DNA of 20,010 bases from Patescibacteria group bacterium (GTDB taxonomy: Bacteria > Patescibacteriota > Minisyncoccia > UBA6257 > 02-FULL-45-10c), in the NCBI GenBank assembly GCA_023474975.1, contig JAMCXE010000045.1:1-20010 (forward strand). Reading direction: 5' to 3'. A program made the position numbers and the translations under genes. Each line of letters begins with the position of its first letter. Within the stretch, counting starts at the first letter, position 1. Positions 13,123-19,448 of the stretch are shown one piece after another. Below the pieces are notes generated by a model. It did no database searches, was not told the origin of the DNA, and was given only the letters and a program-made list of their open reading frames with translations.

Positions 13123-15462
13123 ATGAACTTTCTTAGCTTAAGCTTTATTATTTTTATAATTGTATCGGCGAGCTTTGTTTTTTATATTATTGTCAAAAAG
13201 ATTAGGCGTAAATATTTTATGGATGCATTGAAGCTCAGGCTTTTGTCTATAAAATTGGCAAAAAAATATGAAAAAGCCGAAAAAGATGATTGGGTGAAAG
13301 AGGTGAATTTATCCGGCCAACTGGTTAGTATTTTGGTCAATCTGAAAGTTCCTTTTTCTTTTGAGTCGGCGGTAAACTATATTGGCGAAGAGATATTTTT
13401 TTATGTAGCGGTTCCTGGAGATTCGATGCAATTCGTAATGCGCCAAATACAGGGTTTATGGCCCGATGCGCAGGTTGAGGAGGTAGATGATTACAATATA
13501 TTCAACAACGCCGGATTTTCTACGGGCGTATATTTTAAACAGAAACAAAATTCCGTTTTACCCATAAGAACATTCGAAGAGGCTCAGACCGATACTTTTT
13601 TGCCGATTTTAAGCGATCTGTCTAAGATAGAGTCCTTGGGCGAGGGTGTGGCATTACAGGTATTGATAAAACCAGGGCCGAAGCAATTTAAAAAGAATGC
13701 TTTAAGGGTAATAGAAAAATTAAAAAAGGGTAAGAAATTCGAAGATGCGATAAAAGTTGAAAGCGTTGCTATAACGATGAAAGATATCGATAGGGCTTTT
13801 AATCCTCAAAAAAATAAAAAGGAGTCTACGGAGCCTCTGATAGTTGATGAAGAGGCTGTGAAGGTGATCGAGAAAAAACTTTCTAAGCCAATCTTTTCGG
13901 TTAATGTGAGACTCATCGTTTCAGCTCCCAGTCAATTCAGGGCCGAGGAGATGCTCAGTGGGCTTGTGGGCTCTTTCGATCAATTCTCGGCTCCTCTTAG
14001 AAACGAACTTAAGCCGAACAAGCCACGCAATCAAAGCGATTTTATTTTTAAATATATTTTCCGCGAGTTTGATGACGGTCAGGCGATGACGTTGGGTACG
14101 GATGAGCTTACCAGTATTTTTCATTTGCCCACCTCGCTGACCGAGATACCAAGAGTTAAGTGGATAAAATTCCATGAAGTTCCGCCTCCGTCCAATCTTC
14201 CAAAAGAAGGTGTTTTGATAGGAAAGAGTATTTTTAGAAAAGAAGAGAGGATGGTTTATATATCCGAAGAAGATAGGCGTAGACACATCTATGTGATCGG
14301 TCAAACCGGTACCGGAAAATCGGTTTTGATAAAAAATATGGCGGATAGCGATGTGCTTAGCGGAAAAGGATTTGCCATAATAGATCCTCATGGAGATTTG
14401 GTCGATGATATTTTAGATTTGATTCCGGAGAATCGGCGTGACGATGTGATAATTTTTGATCCGTCGGATCTGATGAGGCCCATTGGTCTAAATATGCTTG
14501 AGTACGATTTAGATCGGCCGGAGCAAAAAACTTTTATAGTTAACGAGATATTGGGTATTTTTGATAAACTCTATGATTTGAAAGCTACCGGCGGACCTAT
14601 GTTTGAGCAGTATTTAAGACAGTCGCTCTTGCTTCTTATGGGAGACGCCAAATATGAGGTTCCAACACTTATGGATGTTCCGCGAATTTTTGCCGATCCT
14701 GAATATAGGCAAGCTAAACTGGAACGTTGCCAGGATAGTGTTGTTAAGGATTTTTGGGAAAAGGAGGCGCTTGCCGCTGGCGGAGAAGCTTCGCTTCAGA
14801 ACATTACCCCATATATAACCTCAAAGTTCACCAGTTTTACCTCAAATGATTATATGCGCCCGATAATTAGCCAATCTCGATCTACGCTAAATTTTAGGGA
14901 GATAATGGATAGCGGTAAGATCTTATTGGTTAACCTATCTAAGGGGCGAATAGGCGACTTAAATGCGAGTTTACTGGGAATGATAATCGTCGGCAAGATC
15001 TTGATGGCTGCTTTTGGCCGCGCTGATATACCACTCGAAAAGAGAAAGGATTTTAACCTTTATATAGATGAATTTCAGAATTTTACTACCGATTCCATCG
15101 TTACTATTCTTTCCGAGGCCAGAAAGTATCGTTTAAATTTGATAATTGCCCATCAATTTATAGCTCAACTTCAAGAAAAGATACGTGATTCTGTTTTTGG
15201 TAACGTTGGATCGATCATAGCTTTTCGCGTAGGACCGAACGATGCCGAGTTCTTAGAAAAGCAATTTTCTCCTATTTTTACTAAGAATGATCTGATGAAC
15301 ATGGACAACTTCAATGCTTATGTAAAGATTATGATAAATAATGAAACTTCAAAACCGTTCAATATAAAAACCATTCCTCCGGCAAAGGGCAATCCGGCAA
15401 TAAGAGAGGAGATAAAAAATCTTTCTAGGATGAAATATGGCACAGAAAGACATGAGGTCTAG
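13123..15462 (+). CDS. TraG/VirB4-like (DUF87) membrane-anchored ATPase, 779 aa
   Basis: A HerA/FtsK-superfamily motor ATPase resembling type IV secretion coupling or VirB4 proteins. One N-terminal TM helix (about residues 4-24) is followed by a basic stretch and a roughly 330-residue soluble region, probably an assembly or substrate domain. The RecA-like motor has HIYVIGQTGTGKSVLIKNMA (Walker A 393-400), a FAIIDPHGDLVDDIL block, VIIFDPSDLMRPIGLNMLE, LLVNLSKGRIGD, Walker B LYIDEFQNF (D649, E650), EARKYRLNLIIAHQFIAQL and FGNVGSIIAFRVGPNDAEFL. A conserved-looking tail ends NIKTIPPAKGNPAIREEI. No relaxase, pilin or other secretion genes are nearby, so conjugation should not be assumed; DNA uptake, export or pilus energisation are open options. 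It is followed by an overlapping hairpin and a strong terminator. Confidence 0.88.
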   Translation: MNFLSLSFIIFIIVSASFVFYIIVKKIRRKYFMDALKLRLLSIKLAKKYEKAEKDDWVKEVNLSGQLVSILVNLKVPFSFESAVNYIGEEIFFYVAVPGDSMQFVMRQIQGLWPDAQVEEVDDYNIFNNAGFSTGVYFKQKQNSVLPIRTFEEAQTDTFLPILSDLSKIESLGEGVALQVLIKPGPKQFKKNALRVIEKLKKGKKFEDAIKVESVAITMKDIDRAFNPQKNKKESTEPLIVDEEAVKVIEKKLSKPIFSVNVRLIVSAPSQFRAEEMLSGLVGSFDQFSAPLRNELKPNKPRNQSDFIFKYIFREFDDGQAMTLGTDELTSIFHLPTSLTEIPRVKWIKFHEVPPPSNLPKEGVLIGKSIFRKEERMVYISEEDRRRHIYVIGQTGTGKSVLIKNMADSDVLSGKGFAIIDPHGDLVDDILDLIPENRRDDVIIFDPSDLMRPIGLNMLEYDLDRPEQKTFIVNEILGIFDKLYDLKATGGPMFEQYLRQSLLLLMGDAKYEVPTLMDVPRIFADPEYRQAKLERCQDSVVKDFWEKEALAAGGEASLQNITPYITSKFTSFTSNDYMRPIISQSRSTLNFREIMDSGKILLVNLSKGRIGDLNASLLGMIIVGKILMAAFGRADIPLEKRKDFNLYIDEFQNFTTDSIVTILSEARKYRLNLIIAHQFIAQLQEKIRDSVFGNVGSIIAFRVGPNDAEFLEKQFSPIFTKNDLMNMDNFNAYVKIMINNETSKPFNIKTIPPAKGNPAIREEIKNLSRMKYGTERHEV

Positions 15463-15482
15463 CGCGACCATTAAGATCGCGC
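15462..15482 (+). other. Hairpin overlapping the ATPase stop codon
   Basis: GCGCGA (15462-15467) pairs with TCGCGC (15477-15482) around a 9-base loop. It includes the last base of the TAG stop and shares one base with the following terminator stem. It may shield the mRNA 3' end or help termination. Confidence 0.5.
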
Positions 15483-15510
15483 CGGCATTAAATATTGCCG
15501 GTTTTTTTTT
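15482..15510 (+). terminator. Strong intrinsic terminator after the ATPase gene
   Basis: CCGGCA (15482-15487), an 8-base A/T loop, TGCCGG (15496-15501), then nine T (15502-15510). It is the clearest Rho-independent terminator in the window and separates the ATPase transcript from the amidohydrolase-ftsW-murG operon. Confidence 0.92.
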
Positions 15511-15525
15511 ATTTGCGCTTTAAAA

Positions 15526-15534
15526 TGATATAAT
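15526..15534 (+). promoter_or_regulatory. Extended -10 promoter of the amidohydrolase-ftsW-murG-gltX operon
   Basis: TGATATAAT is a perfect TATAAT with the TGn extension. The -35 position falls in the T-tract of the terminator and does not match, as extended -10 promoters allow. Start would be near 15541, giving a 5' UTR of about 125 bases, exceptional in a window where many genes look leaderless. Confidence 0.6.
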
Positions 15535-15535
15535 T

Positions 15536-15666
15536 AAATAAAGTTTTGTCTTGGAAAACTTTATTTGCTCGCTAAAATTTTGCAATGCAAAACTTAGGCG
15601 GGTGCTCAAATTTGTAGATAATTTTTGTCGCTACAGATTGAGCTCCAAAACTTATACAAATTTGGC
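15536..15666 (+). ncRNA. Highly structured 5' leader with competing hairpins (candidate cis-regulatory RNA)
   Basis: Three hairpins follow one another. P1: AAATAAAGTTTT (15536-15547) with AAAACTTTATTT (15555-15566), 12 perfect pairs and a 7-base loop. P2: CGCTAA...TTTTGC (15570-15583) with GCAAAA...TTAG-G-CG (15587-15600), 12 pairs with small bulges and an AAT loop. P3: GCUCAA-A-UUUGUAG (15604-15617) with CUACAGAUUGAGC (15631-15643), 13 pairs with one bulge and one G-U. A competing helix CAAATTTGTA (15607-15616) with TACAAATTTG (15655-15664) would break P3 and end 2 bases before ATG 15667. AAAACTT occurs three times (15555, 15589, 15647), each able to pair with the 5' AAGTTTT (15541-15547). 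No known riboswitch class is recognised. The perfect dyad P1 could instead be an operator at the start site. Confidence 0.55.
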
Positions 15667-17127
15667 ATGCTTCTCATTAAACAAGCAAAAATAGTTGATG
15701 GTCGTGGTTCTAAGCCGTTTTTGGGAGATATTCTGATAAATGGATCTAAGATTTCCGCTATAGGTAAAAATTTTGTTAAAAAAAAGACGGATGAGGTTAT
15801 TGATGGATTGGGGTTGATCGTTGCCCCCGGCTTTATCGATGTTACAAATGATTCCGATCATTACTTAAGCTTATTTACCAATCCGGCCCAGAAGGATCTT
15901 GTTGCTCAGGGGGTAACTACCGTAATAGGCGGTCAATGCGGCGCTTCACTTGCACCTCTAATATACGGATCGCTTGCTTCATTGGAACAGTGGTCTGACA
16001 CCGAAAGGATAAATGTTGATTGGATATCCGTATCTGAATTAAAACGCGTTTTAGGGAGGGTTAATCCGGGTGTTAATTTTGAAACTTTAGTAGGGTACTC
16101 AACGGTTCGAAGAGATATTGTCGGTGGTCCGGAAATAAGGGATCTGACCGAACCGGAGATTCAGATATTTCTAAAAATATTGGATAAAGCGATGCGGGAG
16201 GGCGCACTGGGTCTTTCAACTGGTTTGGGTTTTTTGGATTCAAAATTTGTACCATATTCCGAAATAAAGAAAATAGTTTCTTTCGTTGCTAAGCATGATG
16301 GAGTTTATACCACTCATCTTCGTAATGAAAAAGAAGAATTGGTTAGATCGGTGGAGGAGGCCTTGATGATGAGCCGAGATACCGGAGCTAAGACGGTGAT
16401 AAGTCATCTCCGCTCTTTTAGGGGTTACGAGAAGCAGTTTGAAGAGGCGCTGAATTTGATAGACAAAAGTCTTGTTGATTCAAACATTTATTTTAGTACC
16501 AATCCATTCACTGAAACTATTTTTCCCATTTACACATATTTGCCGTATTGGGCACAAAGCGAATTCGTTGAAGTGATGATCGAAAATATAAAAGATGCCG
16601 AAAAGAGAAAGCTGATAATCCAGGAGCTCAAAAAAATGAATTTGGAAGAAATGATCGTAGCTGATGCTAGAGGCCAGGAGGTATTGATAGGAAAAAGTTT
16701 AGTGGAGCTTTCAATGACTAGGCAGAAAGATATTGCACTAGTTGTTTTAGAGCTTATGGAATCTACAAAAATGAAAGCAAGGTTGATGTCCAAATCTTTA
16801 AATTCTGATGTAATAATATCTCTTTTGAACCATCCGCGCTCTTTAATAGGTACGAATAGCGCAAGCATGCCACTTCGAAAAAATGGGGGCAGCCTGAAAA
16901 TGGACAGGGCCACATCTACTTTTACGAAATACATAGAATTACTTTCTACTCAGGGCATTCCTATCGAGTCGATAGTTAAAAAGATAACGTCATTGCCGGC
17001 CCAGATCTTTGGCTTGAAAGAAAGGGGGACGATAAAAGAAGGATATTTTGCTGATCTGACACTATTAAAGAACGGCAAAGTGAGTGGAGTTATTTATAAC
17101 GGTAAATTAAATTTACTCGATAATTGA
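15667..17127 (+). CDS. D-aminoacylase-like amidohydrolase with altered active site, 486 aa
   Basis: A TIM-barrel amidohydrolase closest to N-acyl-D-amino-acid deacylases, which remove acyl groups from D-amino acids. The family frame is clear: LLIKQAKIVDGRGSKPFLGD, IDGLGLIVAPGFIDV (51-59), VAQGVTTVIGGQCGASLAPL (C91), GALGLSTGLGF, VYTTHLRNE (H217), KTVISHLRSF (H247), LNHPRSLIGTN and ITSLPAQIFGLKERGTIKEG with YFADLTLL. However, the metal-binding HxH after PGFIDV is T60-N-D62, and the catalytic Asp of GSD is N397 in GTN. The Cys-His-His site (C91, H217, H247) remains. Activity is therefore uncertain: single-metal, changed chemistry, or a non-catalytic role. ATG 15667 (MLLIKQAKIVDG) is preferred over a TTG at 15625. 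ftsW follows after 7 bases, which suggests a link with cell-wall D-amino acids (inference). Confidence 0.82.
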   Translation: MLLIKQAKIVDGRGSKPFLGDILINGSKISAIGKNFVKKKTDEVIDGLGLIVAPGFIDVTNDSDHYLSLFTNPAQKDLVAQGVTTVIGGQCGASLAPLIYGSLASLEQWSDTERINVDWISVSELKRVLGRVNPGVNFETLVGYSTVRRDIVGGPEIRDLTEPEIQIFLKILDKAMREGALGLSTGLGFLDSKFVPYSEIKKIVSFVAKHDGVYTTHLRNEKEELVRSVEEALMMSRDTGAKTVISHLRSFRGYEKQFEEALNLIDKSLVDSNIYFSTNPFTETIFPIYTYLPYWAQSEFVEVMIENIKDAEKRKLIIQELKKMNLEEMIVADARGQEVLIGKSLVELSMTRQKDIALVVLELMESTKMKARLMSKSLNSDVIISLLNHPRSLIGTNSASMPLRKNGGSLKMDRATSTFTKYIELLSTQGIPIESIVKKITSLPAQIFGLKERGTIKEGYFADLTLLKNGKVSGVIYNGKLNLLDN

Positions 17128-17134
17128 TCTTAAT

Positions 17135-18244
17135 ATGTTTGGAATAAAAAATGTTAGTGGAAGACATAAGCCCGATTTTTTGATCATAGTTTTTATTTTT
17201 GTTATCATAGCTTTTGGATTGATCATGTTGGCAAGTGCTTCTTCTGATTTAGCTACCACCAAATTCGGAGATAGCTACTATTATCTTACCCATCAGATAA
17301 TTTACGGACTGGTTCCCGGGCTAGCTCTTTTTCTTTTTGCTTCAAATTTTTACTATCAAAATTGGAAGAAAATTTCGGTTTGGTTGTTTATTTTTAGTAT
17401 AGTGCTACTGCTCCTGATCTTCTCTCCTTTTAAAGTTTCGGCTGGTGGGGCTGATAGATGGTTGAAATTTGGCCCGTTGGTTTTTCAGCCATCCGAAGTT
17501 TTAAAAGTTTCATTTGTAATATATTTGGCAGCGTGGCTAAGTGGATCGGAAAAAAGAAAGAATAATTTTTTGACTGGCTACCTGCCATTTCTTGGAATCT
17601 GCGGATTAACATCCTTTCTTTTGCTTATCCAGCCATCTACCAGCACGGTTGCTATTTTGATGTCTTCGGCCTTGATAATTTATTTTGCTAGCGGTGCAAG
17701 GATATCCTATATCATCAGCACTATAGTTCTTGGCGCTGCCCTTCTTTTGTTGGTTTCTTATATTACGCCTTATCGGTGGCAAAGGATAAAGAGCTTTATT
17801 GATCCGAATCAAAATACTCAGGGTGCGAGCTATCATATTAACCAAGCGCTCAATGCTATAGGGTCGGGAAATTTACTTGGAGTTGGTTATGGGCAGTCGG
17901 TCGCGAAGATATACTATTTGCCGGAGCCGATAGGCGATTCGATCTTTGTGGTTATAGCTGAAGAATTAGGCTTTGTTGGAAGTGTGGCTTTATTGATCTC
18001 TTTTCTTGTTCTAATCATCAGGGTATTTATTTTGTCGATGAAGACTAGGGATAAATTTGGTCAGATGTTGCTTCTTGGCTTCGGATCGATAATTGGTATC
18101 CAAGCTTTTATGAACATGGGCGCTATTTCTGGCCTATTGCCGCTAACTGGAGTTACTCTGCCTTTTATAAGTTATGGGGGAACGGCGTTAGCTATTTTTA
18201 TGCTGATTTCGGGTATAATAGTTAATATATCTAAGAATAATTAG
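17135..18244 (+). CDS. ftsW: Septal peptidoglycan polymerase FtsW (SEDS family)
   Basis: A polytopic SEDS glycosyltransferase that polymerises lipid II at the septum with a partner transpeptidase. It is 369 residues with about ten TM helices. Diagnostic features are LIMLASASS in TM1, GGADRWLKFGPLVFQPSEVLK (104-124), ASYHINQALNAIGSGNLLGVG with YGQS, YLPEPIGDSIFVVIAEELGF with the presumed catalytic D268, and the C-terminal LLPLTGVTLPFISYGGTA. INQALNAIGSGNL and LPEPIGDSIF favour FtsW over RodA. The usual QPDxGT in the central helix reads QPSTST here, so that Asp is replaced by Ser. It lies 7 bases after the amidohydrolase and 14 before murG, so it is in one operon. Start ATG 17135 has no Shine-Dalgarno. 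Confidence 0.92.
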   Translation: MFGIKNVSGRHKPDFLIIVFIFVIIAFGLIMLASASSDLATTKFGDSYYYLTHQIIYGLVPGLALFLFASNFYYQNWKKISVWLFIFSIVLLLLIFSPFKVSAGGADRWLKFGPLVFQPSEVLKVSFVIYLAAWLSGSEKRKNNFLTGYLPFLGICGLTSFLLLIQPSTSTVAILMSSALIIYFASGARISYIISTIVLGAALLLLVSYITPYRWQRIKSFIDPNQNTQGASYHINQALNAIGSGNLLGVGYGQSVAKIYYLPEPIGDSIFVVIAEELGFVGSVALLISFLVLIIRVFILSMKTRDKFGQMLLLGFGSIIGIQAFMNMGAISGLLPLTGVTLPFISYGGTALAIFMLISGIIVNISKNN

Positions 18245-18258
18245 AAAAATATATAAAT

Positions 18259-19440
18259 ATGAAGAAAATAAGAATTTTATTAGTTGGCGGAGGCAGTGGA
18301 GGCCATATTTATCCATTAATAGCAGTTGCACAGAAGATTGAGCAATTAACAAAAGAACATGGCAATGTAGAGCTCGATCTTAGATATTTTGGCGATGCCG
18401 GTGGATACAAAAATATCTTGATAGCTAACGGGGTTAGATGTGAGAGCATCGTTTCGAGCAAACTTAGAAGATATTTTTCTTTACAAAATTTTTTGGATAT
18501 TTTTAAATTTTTTGCGGCGATTTTTCAGTCTTTATGGAAAGTTTTTTTATTTATGCCTGATGCGGTTTTTTCAAAGGGCGGTCCCGGATCGCTCCCCATT
18601 TTGTTCGTTTGCAGATTTTTTTCCATCCCCGTTGTTATACATGAGTCCGACAGCGCTCCCGGCCTAACTAATTTAATAAGCGGTAAATTTTCCAAAAAAA
18701 TTTTCCTGGCTTTTAATTCAGCAAAAGAGTATTTTCAGGGTAAGGACACCGAGATAGTTGGTAATCCCGTGCGGGACGAATTAACCGCCGAAAATGGTTC
18801 CGGCGATGTTATTAAAATTTCCGATTCCCAAAAAAAAGAAGCGATAGAAAAGTTCGGATTTGCCCCCGGTTTACCGGTTTTATTGGTTTTGGGCGGCTCT
18901 CAAGGCGCTGTAGCCATAAATGAATTCATTCTTAAGAACATTGAAGCGCTGGCTGCGAAATTTCAGATCTTACATCAAATTGGAAGGGATAACTTTAAAG
19001 AATTTAAATCCGATTATGATTTTTTGAGCCAGGCTCTTCCGGAAAATATAAAAAGTAATTATAAGCCATTTGCTTATTTTGATGAAAATTTAAGAGATGC
19101 TTATATCGCTTCTGATCTTGTCTTGGCACGTGCAAGCTCTGGAACTATTTTCGAGTTGGCGTGTTTCGGGCGTCCAGCAATTTTAGTTCCTCTTCCCGAT
19201 GCCGCTAACGATCACCAACGATTGAATGCGATAGAGCTTAAAAAGGCGGGGGCGGCTATAGTGATAGAACAGGAAAATTTTTTGAGTCATCTGGTTATTA
19301 TTAATTTGGAAAAAGAAATTTCTAGCCCAGATGTATTAAAAAAAATGTCCGAAGCGGCATACGCTTTTTACAAACCTTTTTCGGCAGATAGGATCGCAGC
19401 TTATCTACTTTCGCTAGATGGAATAATTATCAAAAATTAA
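18259..19440 (+). CDS. murG: Lipid II synthase MurG (UDP-GlcNAc:lipid I GlcNAc transferase)
   Basis: Adds GlcNAc from UDP-GlcNAc to lipid I on the inner membrane face to form lipid II, the substrate that FtsW polymerises. The 393-residue GT-B protein (family about 355-380) begins with ILLVGGGSGGHIYPLIAVA (G-loop 10-16). It continues with VFSKGGPGSLPILFVCRFF, IPVVIHESDSAPGLTN (the common HEQN reads HESD), VGNPVRDEL, the second-domain G-loop LVLGGSQGAVAIN, and the nucleotide-sugar site ARASSGTIFELACFGRPAIL with PLPDAANDHQRLNA. All glycine loops and the Glu of FELA are present. About 25 residues of extra sequence lie around the GNPVRDELTA-NGSGD linker. Sits 14 bases after ftsW and 8 before gltX. 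ATG 18259 has no Shine-Dalgarno. Confidence 0.93.
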   Translation: MKKIRILLVGGGSGGHIYPLIAVAQKIEQLTKEHGNVELDLRYFGDAGGYKNILIANGVRCESIVSSKLRRYFSLQNFLDIFKFFAAIFQSLWKVFLFMPDAVFSKGGPGSLPILFVCRFFSIPVVIHESDSAPGLTNLISGKFSKKIFLAFNSAKEYFQGKDTEIVGNPVRDELTAENGSGDVIKISDSQKKEAIEKFGFAPGLPVLLVLGGSQGAVAINEFILKNIEALAAKFQILHQIGRDNFKEFKSDYDFLSQALPENIKSNYKPFAYFDENLRDAYIASDLVLARASSGTIFELACFGRPAILVPLPDAANDHQRLNAIELKKAGAAIVIEQENFLSHLVIINLEKEISSPDVLKKMSEAAYAFYKPFSADRIAAYLLSLDGIIIKN

Positions 19441-19448
19441 AAATACAT

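Noticed and set aside
13123..15462. Conjugative plasmid or integrative element
   Set aside because: Only the TraG/VirB4-like ATPase is present, without relaxase, integrase, attachment sites or other transfer genes, and the flanks are housekeeping genes.
15652..15861. 69-residue minus-strand frame over the amidohydrolase start
   Set aside because: Overlaps conserved N-terminal amidohydrolase codons and the leader; no family features.
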